DNA of 64,000 bases from Bacteroidaceae bacterium (GTDB lineage Bacteria; Bacteroidota; Bacteroidia; Bacteroidales; Bacteroidaceae): contig JAFXVN010000074.1 in assembly GCA_017524545.1 (NCBI GenBank), positions 1-64,000 on the forward strand. Direction: 5' to 3'. The notes beneath the pieces were generated by a model. The model searched no databases. It saw only the letters and a program-made list of their open reading frames with translations, and was not told where the DNA came from. This document shows, one piece after another, positions 1 through 7,640 of this stretch. Made by a program: the position numbers and the translations under genes. The stretch's first letter is position 1. Every line of letters begins with the position of its first letter.

Positions 1-2
1 GA

Positions 3-107
3 GTACACATGCCTAACAACAGGAGTTTCTACACTAAGACCATGTTCCTGACTAATGACCACAAGGCCATACGTCCCCTCTTTGAGGTAGACTTGGGACA
101 ACGTTGA
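3..107 (+). CDS. C-terminal end of an unrecognised protein, cut by the window edge
   Basis: A reading frame is open from the first bases of the window and stops at TGA 105-107, giving 34 residues that end FEVDLGQR. It is the tail of a gene that starts upstream. The fragment is too short to assign to a family. No terminator follows directly; the next one is at 412-451. That it is coding is itself uncertain. Confidence 0.35.
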   Translation, partial: VHMPNNRSFYTKTMFLTNDHKAIRPLFEVDLGQR

Positions 108-172
108 AGTTTGGGTGTCGCATTGACGAAGTCAGGAAATACATTACATTAGTTAGTCCAAAGTTTTATTTT

Positions 173-364
173 ATGGCAAAAAGATTTTTATTGAGGCCCG
201 TGAGGAGGATGCTTATCCTTCTATGTGTGCAGCTTCAACATCAAGGCTTGCTGATGCAGAGCGTGGACGAAGCTAAAGGCAATGCCGGTATTGAGATCGG
301 CGGCGCAGGAAACGGCGAGTCCCGTACTAAGGAACATGTCAATGTCTGGGACGAGGAATGGTAA
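173..364 (+). CDS. Possible small hypothetical protein, perhaps frameshifted
   Basis: A 63-residue ORF starts at ATG 173; the same frame is open further upstream to 104. Its second half is glycine-rich and acidic and ends VWDEEW, a composition reminiscent of short Bacteroidales peptides with tryptophan/aspartate tails. The N-terminal half is unusual (Arg/Leu-rich), while a different frame over the same bases reads MCAASTSRLADAE, which looks more like the middle of such peptides. This suggests a frameshift or decay. The gene is followed by a good terminator at 412-451, which supports a transcript ending here. Function unknown. Confidence 0.25.
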   Translation: MAKRFLLRPVRRMLILLCVQLQHQGLLMQSVDEAKGNAGIEIGGAGNGESRTKEHVNVWDEEW

Positions 365-411
365 AGAATAACCATATCTGAATCTCCCCCTTCAGTGGGG
401 AATCAATAAAG

Positions 412-451
412 CTCTCACCTTAATCAGTTTTAAGGTGGGAGTTTTTTTTTT
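412..451 (+). terminator. Rho-independent terminator
   Basis: A 12-bp stem (CTCTCACCTTAA pairing with TTAAGGTGGGAG, one G-T pair) with a 6-nt loop is followed by ten T residues at 442-451. It closes the transcript of the small ORF or upstream gene. Confidence 0.85.
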
Positions 452-538
452 ATGGCATAAGCATGAAATTTTGGGGAATTAACTCCCAAAACAGAATTGA
501 TTGTTATCTTAAGTTTCACATAAGTACACAACACGTCA

Positions 539-606
539 TTTTGTTTCTGCGGTGGAAACAGTTTGTTTCTCAAGAGAAACTTTTTGTTTCCACTGCAGAA
601 ACAAAA
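539..606. repeat. Long near-perfect palindrome in intergenic DNA
   Basis: Two arms of about 32 bp (from 539 and to 606) meet at a 2-nt centre (572-573). The arms begin TTTGTTTCTGC and end GTTTCTC, with only a few mismatches in the middle. Part of the motif (TTTCCAC, AAACAAA) recurs just downstream. It lies in the 450-bp gap between the terminator at 451 and the glutathione peroxidase promoter, where I see no gene. Confidence 0.8.
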
Positions 607-698
607 AGTTTCCACTTTTCATGTTAATGCGAAACAAACATGAAATCAACTAATAAGACATTTTTTCATGAGTGAAGATGTGCTGTTTTCACCTAAAA

Positions 699-793
699 GG
701 TGTATAGACGGGTGTTGTTTCTACACCTCTATACACCCATCTTACATCCTGATATATAGTGTCTTACATGGCATGGTGTAGAGGTGTATAGTG
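699..793. repeat. Cluster of inverted GGTGTA(TA)GAGG-type repeats
   Basis: GGTGTATAG at 699, CTACACCTCTATACACC at 721 and GGTGTAGAGGTGTATAG at 776 are related copies in alternating orientation. Together with the palindrome at 539-606 they fill the gap upstream of the glutathione peroxidase gene. They may be a regulator-binding array or a decayed repeat; nothing in the sequence decides. Confidence 0.6.
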
Positions 794-989
794 TTTTGCA
801 AAATCATAAAGGGGATGTAACACAATAATTGCTGTCCGATAAAAACGGTCTTTCAGGCTGACTACAGCGGAACTCCCGAAACTTAAATTATATAATGTGT
901 AACCTTTGCTTTTCTTCATCATAACAGTCGTTTTTTGCATTGAAAGGTATTATTTATTGAATATCATGCAAAATGTCGTTCTTTTTGCT

Positions 990-997
990 TATCTTTG
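990..997 (+). promoter_or_regulatory. Bacteroidetes -7 promoter box (TATCTTTG)
   Basis: TATCTTTG matches TAnnTTTG. It lies 11 nt before ATG 1008 and 32 nt before ATG 1029 of the glutathione peroxidase gene, which favours the later start. Confidence 0.7.
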
Positions 998-1028
998 CAA
1001 AGCAAACATGGAAAAACCATCCATCAGA

Positions 1029-1646
1029 ATGCGACACAACCCTATTCTTTTAATTATGGCGGTCACTCTTTGCCTGCTGTCTTGTAAGACAAACTCTGTG
1101 AACACCATTTATCAATTCAGCGCCCTGTCGAACAAGGGCCAGGAGGTGAACTTTGCCGACTACAAAGGCAAGGTGCTTCTCATCGTCAACACAGCCTCGA
1201 AGTGTGGCTTCACCCCTCAATACGATGGGCTGGAGGACCTCTATCAGAAGTACAAGGAGCGCGGGCTGGTCATCATCGGCTTCCCCTGCGACCAGTTCGG
1301 GCATCAGGAACCAGGTACTGACGAGCAAATCGAGGAGTTCTGCCGCAAGAACCACGGTGTCACATTCCCCTTGATGTCGAAGATTGAGGTGAACGGCGAG
1401 AATGCTCATCCCATCTACAAATGGTTGACGAGCCAGGCTGGCTTTGCCGGCTTCGCACCCGAGCACCCGCTCTCTAAGTTGCTGGACGAGATGTTCTCCA
1501 AAGCAGATCCAGATTACGCATCGAAACCCGACATCAAATGGAACTTCACAAAGTTCCTGATTGATCGCAAAGGCAAGGTAGTTGGACGTTTCGAGCCAAC
1601 AACGGAGCCAGCTCAATTGGGACGGCCAATAGAGGAACAATTGTAG
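1029..1646 (+). CDS. Glutathione peroxidase family lipoprotein
   Basis: Thiol peroxidase reducing hydrogen and organic peroxides. From ATG 1029 the 205-residue product begins with a lipoprotein signal (LLSC, Cys19), so it is probably anchored in the envelope. The peroxidatic cysteine is Cys59 in NTASKCGFT; the partner Gln lies in FPCDQFG and the active-site Trp-Asn in WNFTKF, the usual tetrad. Bacterial members normally use thioredoxin rather than glutathione. ATG 1008 is in frame but falls almost on the predicted transcription start. The CDF transporter gene starts 7 nt after the stop, so the two are likely co-transcribed. Confidence 0.93.
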   Translation: MRHNPILLIMAVTLCLLSCKTNSVNTIYQFSALSNKGQEVNFADYKGKVLLIVNTASKCGFTPQYDGLEDLYQKYKERGLVIIGFPCDQFGHQEPGTDEQIEEFCRKNHGVTFPLMSKIEVNGENAHPIYKWLTSQAGFAGFAPEHPLSKLLDEMFSKADPDYASKPDIKWNFTKFLIDRKGKVVGRFEPTTEPAQLGRPIEEQL

Positions 1647-1652
1647 AAAAAT

Positions 1653-2756
1653 ATGGATAGGAGTCAGGAAATCATACGCACTAGTTGGATAGGCATCGCA
1701 GCCAATGTCCTGCTGGCTGGCTTTAAGGCTGCTGTAGGCATTCTGGCCAGTTCGGTAGCCATCGTGATGGATGCCGTCAACAACCTGAGCGATGCCCTTT
1801 CGAGCGTCATTACCATCGTCGGTACAAAGCTTTCGCAGCGTCCTGCCGACCGCAAACATCCCTTTGGTTTCGGCAGGGTGGAGTACTTCAGCGCCATCAT
1901 CATCGCAGTCATAGTGCTGTCGGCTGGCATCACTTCGCTCATCGAGTCAGTTAAGAAGATTTTCAACCCCACAGAACCTACCTACACGACATTGACGCTC
2001 ATAGTCATCGTGGTGGCAATCGCGGTCAAGCTCATTCTGGGACAATATGTCAAGCGCAAGGGCGAGCAGTTGAAGAGCGATGCCCTAATAGCCTCAGGTT
2101 CCGATGCTTTGTTCGATGCCATCATCACCTTGGCAACGCTTGTTTCGGCAGGTGTTATGCTGTTGTGGGGCTTCTCGCTCGACGGCATTCTCGGTGCGCT
2201 GATCTCCCTCGTCATCATCAAGGCTGGCATAGAGATGCTCGCTTCACCCGTCAACGAACTGCTGGGTACAAGTATTTCAGCAGAACTTACCAACCAAATC
2301 AAGAGGGAGGTGTCCGAGTTCGAGGGCGTGCATGGGGTTTACGACCTCATCCTGCACAACTATGGTCCTGACATTCAGATTGGTTCCCTGCACATCAACG
2401 TCTATGACACGATGTCGGCTCACGAGATTCATGGCTTGACGCGCAAAATCACGATGCAGATGATAGAGCGCCACAATATTGTCATGACCGTTGGCGTGTA
2501 TGCCATTGCGACAGGCGAGAACCGTCGTGCGGAACTGCAGACAAAGGTGAAGCAGATGCTTGCCGCCCATCCGGAAATCGTCCAGGTGCATGGCTTCTAC
2601 TATTCCGAGAAGGACAACATGCTCTCTGTCGATGTCGTTCCCGACATTTCCGTCCATGATGAGGCTGCATTTGTCGGCCAGCTTACCGCCGAACTCCAGC
2701 CTTTGGTGCCCGACAAACAGGTTGTCATCATTGTTGACCACAATTATAGCGAGTAA
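1653..2756 (+). CDS. Cation diffusion facilitator (CDF) family transporter
   Basis: A 367-residue inner-membrane metal/proton antiporter, typically exporting Zn2+, Fe2+ or Mn2+. The N-terminal two thirds hold about six hydrophobic segments. The family signature is seen in MDAVNNLSDALSS (metal-binding Asp with Asn and Asp spaced along the helix) and the HPFGFGRVEYF loop. Residues from about 210 form the cytoplasmic ferredoxin-like dimerisation domain, here with an extra C-terminal stretch (ENRRAELQTKVKQML onward). The start codon follows the glutathione peroxidase stop by 7 nt, suggesting a shared metal/oxidative-stress operon. The metal cannot be read from the sequence. Confidence 0.93.
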   Translation: MDRSQEIIRTSWIGIAANVLLAGFKAAVGILASSVAIVMDAVNNLSDALSSVITIVGTKLSQRPADRKHPFGFGRVEYFSAIIIAVIVLSAGITSLIESVKKIFNPTEPTYTTLTLIVIVVAIAVKLILGQYVKRKGEQLKSDALIASGSDALFDAIITLATLVSAGVMLLWGFSLDGILGALISLVIIKAGIEMLASPVNELLGTSISAELTNQIKREVSEFEGVHGVYDLILHNYGPDIQIGSLHINVYDTMSAHEIHGLTRKITMQMIERHNIVMTVGVYAIATGENRRAELQTKVKQMLAAHPEIVQVHGFYYSEKDNMLSVDVVPDISVHDEAAFVGQLTAELQPLVPDKQVVIIVDHNYSE

Positions 2757-2779
2757 AACCTTTTTATACCTTATATATT

Positions 2780-2962
2780 ATGAAGTATCCGTGTGAGAAT
2801 TGCAAGCTCCGTGCTCAGTATGACAAGAACCCCAAGTCGCTAATCGGCCGTTTTTGGCGTTGGCAAATCAATTTCTGCCCCAGTTGGCGTGGCTATTTCA
2901 AGTCTTTGCCGCCCGAAAAGCAGGAAGAACTGCGCAAGAAATATGACTTCTGGAAGTATTAA
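2780..2962 (+). CDS. Small conserved cysteine-containing hypothetical protein
   Basis: A 60-residue protein with an N-terminal CENCKLR motif and one more Cys (INFCPSW), rich in aromatic and basic residues. The pattern resembles short conserved Bacteroidales proteins, and the CxxC could bind a metal together with the third Cys. It lies 23 nt after the CDF gene and 40 nt before the GH5 gene, so it is probably the third gene of the peroxidase-CDF operon. Function unknown. Confidence 0.7.
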   Translation: MKYPCENCKLRAQYDKNPKSLIGRFWRWQINFCPSWRGYFKSLPPEKQEELRKKYDFWKY

Positions 2963-3002
2963 TGTCTGGCATTATTATCTTTAATATAGAGAGTATCCAC
3001 CA

Positions 3003-5519
3003 ATGAAACATATTATGTCATTTGTGATTGTTGCATTGGCATTTGCTTCAAACGTATTCACAGTTAATGCAAGCGACAATTATGTACGCATATCTGGCAC
3101 AAAGCTGATAGGTCGCGACGGCCAGACGCTTGTGATGCGTGGCACGAACTGTGGCAACTGGATGGTGCGCGAACCGTACATGATGAACACTTCCAGAAAC
3201 TTGGACCGCCAGTTCAAGTTCGACCAGATGCTTGCAGATGTGTGCGGTGAAGAAAAAGTTGAAGAGTTCGACCGCTTGTGGATGGACAATAACTTCTGCG
3301 AGGAAGACATGAAGTTCATCGCAGAACAAGGCTTCAACACCTTGCGCGTGCCGATGCACTATAAATACTTCACCCTGCCCATAGAGAAGGAACCTGTAGC
3401 TGGAGAACAGACATGGCTACAAGAAGGTTTCGACCGCATCGACTCCATGTGTGTCTGGGCAGAAAGATGGGGCATCCTGCTCATACTGGACATGCATGCT
3501 TGCCCGGGCGGTCAATCGTCTGGTGATATCTGCGACTACGACTCCAGCAAGCCATCCTTGTGGGAAAGTGAAGCCAATCGTACGAAACTGACAGCCTTGT
3601 GGCAAAAGATAGCCGAACGCTATAAGGACCAGAAGTGTGTGGCGGCATACGACCTCATCAACGAAACCAACTGGACGCTCCCAAGCAGCAACAAACTCTT
3701 GTGGGACACCTTCAAAGCCATCATTAAGGCTATCCGAAAAGAGGACACCAACCACATCGTCATCGTGGAAGGCAATTCCTACAGCAACGACTATACTGGT
3801 TTTCCCTCAACCAAGATGGACACGAAGATGATGCTGCAGTTCCATAGATATGGCGTATATAACACAAAAGAGCAAGTGAAAAACATGGCCGATATGGCCA
3901 CAAAATACAGATGCCCCATCTATATCGGCGAGTTCGGCGAGAACAGCAATTCATGGACAGCTGGATGCGTCCGTCTCTATGAGGAGGCAATGCAGTTCGC
4001 TGCATGGACTTGTTGGCCGATGAAGAAGAGCAACATCAACAGCATACTGCAAGTCAAGCGTGTTTCCAATTACGACAAAGTCATCAGCCAATGGCAGAAT
4101 GGCAGCTGTCCCTCTGCGACGACGCTTTGGAATGCTTGCAAGGCATGGGCAGAAGCACAGCATATCAGTCGCTGCATCGTGCGAACAGATTACCTTGATG
4201 CACTCCTGCGGCGTCCTTTCGACGATGATTGTCTGCCGTTTGCTGACTATCACACGGGTGACTATATCTATGCCGCGCACTATGATATGGGCGCTCCAGG
4301 CAGAGCATACTGGGACACCGATGATGCCTCATATCAGTATAACGGAGAGGATTTCACCTCATGGCAGAGAGGATGGACATATCGCAATGACGGGGTGGAC
4401 ATTTATGACAGCCCCAATGATACCAAAAACTGTGGATATTATGTGGGAGAGACTAAGGACGGAGAATGGCTGCAGTACACCATAGATAACCCTAATGAGG
4501 CTGGCAAATGGCAACTGCAATTGCGTTATGCCATAAACTCCGACTCGTCAATCGTACGTGTCACCATCAACGACCGACCTGTCACAGCTTCTACAAAGTT
4601 GACATCCACAGGAGGCTACACCACATGGAAAACAAAATCATTCTCCAGCATTGTCCTTCCGAAGGGAAAGTTGTGCGTGCGCGTATATATAGAAAAAGGT
4701 GGACTCAACATCAACTGGTTGCGCTTCTTAAATAGAAAGGATGCGTCGGAGCAGGAGTTGCAAGTCTTGGAGCCAGATTTGGACGCGGGACGCAATCACC
4801 TCCTGAATGGAGAATGTGAATATCAGGGCGCATGGCAAACAGCAGCACTTGCATCCGTAAACAATACCAAGTATGAGTGGAACTCGACTGCCAGCACTCC
4901 AACTGCCGGCAATGGTGGAGCGCTCCGAATCTCCTCAGCACGTAACCATTCGCTCAATACAGTGGTGTATCAGCCGATAGAGGTCATAGCAGGACATACC
5001 TATTCAGCCGATGTGGCTGTGCGAGGCGCCAGTGGTAATGGAGATTTCTGGATACAGGCCTTCGTTGTTAATGACAAACCAAAGGACTATGCTGACGAGG
5101 GACTGAGCGAAGCCAATACTATAGGTCAACTTAATTCGTGGCTGGATGCTTCTCTTGCCGAGTATGATGGTATGATGTCCGCTAAGGCCAAAACAGGAAG
5201 TAACCATACGGCTGGCACGATGAAATGGAAAGCCACAACCACAGGAACCGTTTACTTTGCGCTGAAGGTCGGTTCCAGCAAAAACTCGTTCAGCTACTCA
5301 TTCGATAACTTCATGCTCACAGATTTAACGGCAATTGAGACAGGTCTCGACCAAGTTCAAGCAGATGAATGTTGGCGACAAGACTCGAAATTCTCTTCTA
5401 TCAGGTGGAACAATGCATACACTATGTGCGGACAAGCCGTGGATACGAGGCCGGTTACTCCTGGCATTTATGTCGTAACCAATGGGAAACGCTCGCAAAA
5501 AGTAATGAAGGTTCATTAA
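3003..5519 (+). CDS. Secreted GH5-family endoglucanase-like enzyme with carbohydrate-binding modules and T9SS-like tail
   Basis: An 838-residue secreted glycosidase. A signal peptide (cleavage near NASDNY) precedes a GH5 TIM barrel at about residues 27-380 with acid/base Glu221 in INETNW and nucleophile Glu310 in YIGEFGEN. Residues about 395-585 resemble a CBM6/35-type beta-sandwich (DGEWLQYTID, then INWLRFL). Residues about 605-770 form a second sandwich like CBM4/9. The last about 25 residues (TPGIYVVTNGKRSQKVMKVH) resemble a type A C-terminal sorting domain of the type IX secretion system, so the enzyme is probably exported across the outer membrane. Substrate is likely a beta-glucan or related plant polysaccharide; the subfamily is not assigned. 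Confidence 0.88.
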   Translation: MKHIMSFVIVALAFASNVFTVNASDNYVRISGTKLIGRDGQTLVMRGTNCGNWMVREPYMMNTSRNLDRQFKFDQMLADVCGEEKVEEFDRLWMDNNFCEEDMKFIAEQGFNTLRVPMHYKYFTLPIEKEPVAGEQTWLQEGFDRIDSMCVWAERWGILLILDMHACPGGQSSGDICDYDSSKPSLWESEANRTKLTALWQKIAERYKDQKCVAAYDLINETNWTLPSSNKLLWDTFKAIIKAIRKEDTNHIVIVEGNSYSNDYTGFPSTKMDTKMMLQFHRYGVYNTKEQVKNMADMATKYRCPIYIGEFGENSNSWTAGCVRLYEEAMQFAAWTCWPMKKSNINSILQVKRVSNYDKVISQWQNGSCPSATTLWNACKAWAEAQHISRCIVRTDYLDALLRRPFDDDCLPFADYHTGDYIYAAHYDMGAPGRAYWDTDDASYQYNGEDFTSWQRGWTYRNDGVDIYDSPNDTKNCGYYVGETKDGEWLQYTIDNPNEAGKWQLQLRYAINSDSSIVRVTINDRPVTASTKLTSTGGYTTWKTKSFSSIVLPKGKLCVRVYIEKGGLNINWLRFLNRKDASEQELQVLEPDLDAGRNHLLNGECEYQGAWQTAALASVNNTKYEWNSTASTPTAGNGGALRISSARNHSLNTVVYQPIEVIAGHTYSADVAVRGASGNGDFWIQAFVVNDKPKDYADEGLSEANTIGQLNSWLDASLAEYDGMMSAKAKTGSNHTAGTMKWKATTTGTVYFALKVGSSKNSFSYSFDNFMLTDLTAIETGLDQVQADECWRQDSKFSSIRWNNAYTMCGQAVDTRPVTPGIYVVTNGKRSQKVMKVH

Positions 5520-5622
5520 GGAATGTCTATTTAGCCATGGATAGTTCCGTCATAACTGAAGTTGGAAATGCCTGAATAAAGAAATTTATCCATTATTATT
5601 TCTCTTTATTACCTTTTCTTCG

Positions 5623-5630
5623 TATCTTTG
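5623..5630 (+). promoter_or_regulatory. Bacteroidetes -7 promoter box (TATCTTTG)
   Basis: TATCTTTG 36 nt upstream of the pepC-like ATG, in an AT-rich 146-bp gap after the GH5 gene. Confidence 0.7.
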
Positions 5631-5665
5631 CACAGCTTAAAGACAAATTCAATAATAAAAAAGAC

Positions 5666-7090
5666 ATGAAAAGAACACTAATCTACACATTGGCAATGAT
5701 GTTCTGCATGCTGGTAAGTGCGCAGACAGGCATCACGCCTGAAGTGCTCAAGCAGCTCGAGGGCAGCTATACCGGTACGCCAGCCGAGAAGGCGCTCCGC
5801 AATGCTATCAGCAATGTCGGCATCGCAAAGATGGCCATCAATCAGGAGAATGCCGGTGCCAAGGACAAGCACTTCGGCATCGAGATTAAGAACACGGGCA
5901 TTACCGACCAGAAGAGCAGTGGCCGTTGCTGGCTCTTTACGGGACTTAATGTACTGAGGGGTAGGGCGATGAAGAAGCTTGGCACGAAGGACCTCGTCCT
6001 CAGCCAGTGCTACCTCTTCTTCTTCGACCAGCTCGAGAAGAGCAACCTCTTCCTGCAAGGCATTATCGACACCCGCAAACAGCCTATCGATAGCGAGATG
6101 GTGCGCTGGCTCTTCCAGCATCCGCTCTCCGACGGTGGCACTTACACCGGCGTGGCTGACCTGGCTACAAAGTACGGCGTGGTTCCTGCCGACATCATGC
6201 CAGAGACCTACGTCAGCAACAGCACTAGCGAGTTCTGCAGTCACCTGAAGAGAAAGTTGCGCGAGTTTGGTATAACCCTTCGCGAGAAGGGCGAGACAGG
6301 CATGAGCGAGAAGCAGTTGCAGGCGCTTAAGGTGGAGCAGCTAGGCACCGTCTATCGCATGCTCGTTATGGCTTACGGTGTGCCTCCAAAAACATTTAAA
6401 TGGAAAGACCTACCCCAGCCCTCCCTTAAAGGGAGGGAGTCCTCCCCCTTTAAGGGGGAGTTAGAGAGGGTCTATTCCCCGCAAGAGTTCTTCAAGACTT
6501 ACTGCATCAGCGAAGGCGAAGACCTCAACAAGGACTATGTGATGCTGATGAACGACCCCAGTCGTCCTTATAATAAGGTATATGAGATTGACTACGACCG
6601 CCATGTCTATGACGGACACAACTGGCTCTACGTCAACCTGCCCATCGAGGAGCTGGAGAGCATCGCCATCGCTTCGCTCAAGGACAGCTGCCAGATGTAC
6701 TTCAGCTGCGACGTGGGCAAGTTCCTCGACCGCTCGACAGGCTTTGCCGACCTCCAGAACTTCGACTACGGAAGCCTCTTGGGAACGACCTTCGGCATGA
6801 ACAAGAAGCAGCGCATCGAGACCTTCGACAGCGGTAGCACGCACGCCATGACCCTCATGGCCGTTGACCTCGACGGCGAGGGCAAAGCCAAGAAGTGGAA
6901 GGTGGAGAACAGCTGGGGTTCGGACAGTGGTGCAAACGGCTACATCATTATGACCGACGAGTGGTTCCGCGAGTACATGTTCCGTGTGGTGGTGAACCGC
7001 AAGTTCTGTCCCGCCTCCGTCCTCGACATGCTGAAGCAGAAACCTGTCCGCCTGCCAGCATGGGATCCGATGTTTAGCGAGGAAGATTAG
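5666..7090 (+). CDS. pepC: C1-family aminopeptidase C (bleomycin hydrolase-like), exported, carrying a coded palindromic element
   Basis: A 474-residue papain-fold aminopeptidase. A signal peptide (to about SAQTG) implies export, unlike cytosolic PepC of firmicutes. Catalytic Cys88 is in SSGRCWLF, His393 in STHAMTL and Asn415 in VENSWG, so the triad is complete. Between GVPPKTFKWK and YSPQEFF the protein has about 22 extra residues (DLPQPSLKGRESSPFKGEL and a few more) encoded by a 66-bp palindromic repeat at 6408-6473; these residues are not expected in the family and lie away from the catalytic motifs. A second, shorter C1 peptidase is at 17211-18434. Confidence 0.92.
   Translation: MKRTLIYTLAMMFCMLVSAQTGITPEVLKQLEGSYTGTPAEKALRNAISNVGIAKMAINQENAGAKDKHFGIEIKNTGITDQKSSGRCWLFTGLNVLRGRAMKKLGTKDLVLSQCYLFFFDQLEKSNLFLQGIIDTRKQPIDSEMVRWLFQHPLSDGGTYTGVADLATKYGVVPADIMPETYVSNSTSEFCSHLKRKLREFGITLREKGETGMSEKQLQALKVEQLGTVYRMLVMAYGVPPKTFKWKDLPQPSLKGRESSPFKGELERVYSPQEFFKTYCISEGEDLNKDYVMLMNDPSRPYNKVYEIDYDRHVYDGHNWLYVNLPIEELESIAIASLKDSCQMYFSCDVGKFLDRSTGFADLQNFDYGSLLGTTFGMNKKQRIETFDSGSTHAMTLMAVDLDGEGKAKKWKVENSWGSDSGANGYIIMTDEWFREYMFRVVVNRKFCPASVLDMLKQKPVRLPAWDPMFSEED
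6408..6473. repeat. Family A palindromic element inside pepC
   Basis: 66 bp (22 codons, frame kept) with two hairpins, 6419-6437 (CCCTCCCTTAAAGGGAGGG) and 6442-6460 (CTCCCCCTTTAAGGGGGAG), bounded by GACC and GGTC ends. Its reverse complement is nearly identical to the element at 9042-9107. Confidence 0.9.
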
Positions 7091-7197
7091 ATTAAGTTAA
7101 GAATTAAGAGTTAAGAGTTAAGAAAAAATGTAATGGGGGCTTGGTGCACAAGTATTTTTCCTAATTCTTAACTCTTAACTCTTCACTGAAAAAGTTT
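7091..7197. repeat. Intergenic AT-rich inverted repeat (TTAAGAATTAAGAG type)
   Basis: Tandem TTAAGAATTAAGAGTTAAGA copies from about 7093 are mirrored by CTAATTCTTAACTCTTAACT from about 7161. A related copy lies before the deacetylase gene at about 33180-33210. This can fold the 3' end of the pepC transcript into a hairpin. Confidence 0.7.
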
Positions 7198-7205
7198 TAA
7201 CTTTG
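7198..7205 (+). promoter_or_regulatory. -7 promoter box (TAACTTTG) abutting the rbfA start codon
   Basis: The box ends 4 nt before ATG 7210. With the usual spacing to +1 the transcript would start at or next to the start codon, so it would be leaderless. Confidence 0.6.
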
Positions 7206-7209
7206 TAGT

Positions 7210-7548
7210 ATGGAAACAACCAGACAAAACAAGATAGCCCGGCTCATTCAGAAGGAGTTGAGCGATATCTTTCAGAAGCAGACCAGTGCGATGAGAGGGG
7301 TGTTGGTGAGTGTGAGTGCCTGCCGCATCAGCCCTGACCTCAGCGTGTGCCGCGTCTATCTCAGCGTCTTCCCCAGCGAGAAGGCGGAGGGAATCGTACA
7401 GAACATCAACACCAACCAGCGACAGGTGCGCTACGAACTCGGTACCCGCGTCGGCAAGCAGCTCCGCATCATCCCTGAGCTGAAGTTCTTCGTGGACGAT
7501 TCGTTGGATTATGTTGAGCATATAGACGAACTTTTACATAGTTCATAA
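7210..7548 (+). CDS. rbfA: Ribosome-binding factor A
   Basis: Cytosolic 30S maturation factor that binds near the 5' end of 16S rRNA. The 112-residue product has the family KH-like fold pattern: an N-terminal RQNKIARLIQKELSDIF helix, then SVSACRISPDLSVCRVYLSVFP, then RYELGTRVGKQLRIIPELKFFVDDSLDY, the conserved C-terminal strand and helix. Length is typical. It is followed after a short repeat-rich gap by a LolC/E-like permease, an arrangement I recall as common in Bacteroidales. Its promoter box almost touches the start codon. Confidence 0.93.
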   Translation: METTRQNKIARLIQKELSDIFQKQTSAMRGVLVSVSACRISPDLSVCRVYLSVFPSEKAEGIVQNINTNQRQVRYELGTRVGKQLRIIPELKFFVDDSLDYVEHIDELLHSS

Positions 7549-7640
7549 TTCACAATTCATAATTCATAATTGGGAAGCGAAGTTAAGTGTAGGAGCAATT
7601 GAGAAAATAATTAAGAATTGTGAATTATGAATTATGAATT
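7540..7640. repeat. AT-rich inverted repeat (TTCATAATTCACAATTCATAA type) overlapping the permease start
   Basis: Tandem TTCATAATT / TTCACAATT copies at about 7543-7572 are mirrored by AATTGTGAATTATGAATTA at about 7615-7635. The right arm supplies the ATG and first codons (MNYEL) of the permease at 7627. The same repeat recurs at about 8846-8945 and, with variants, near 47160 and 57745. Confidence 0.75.
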
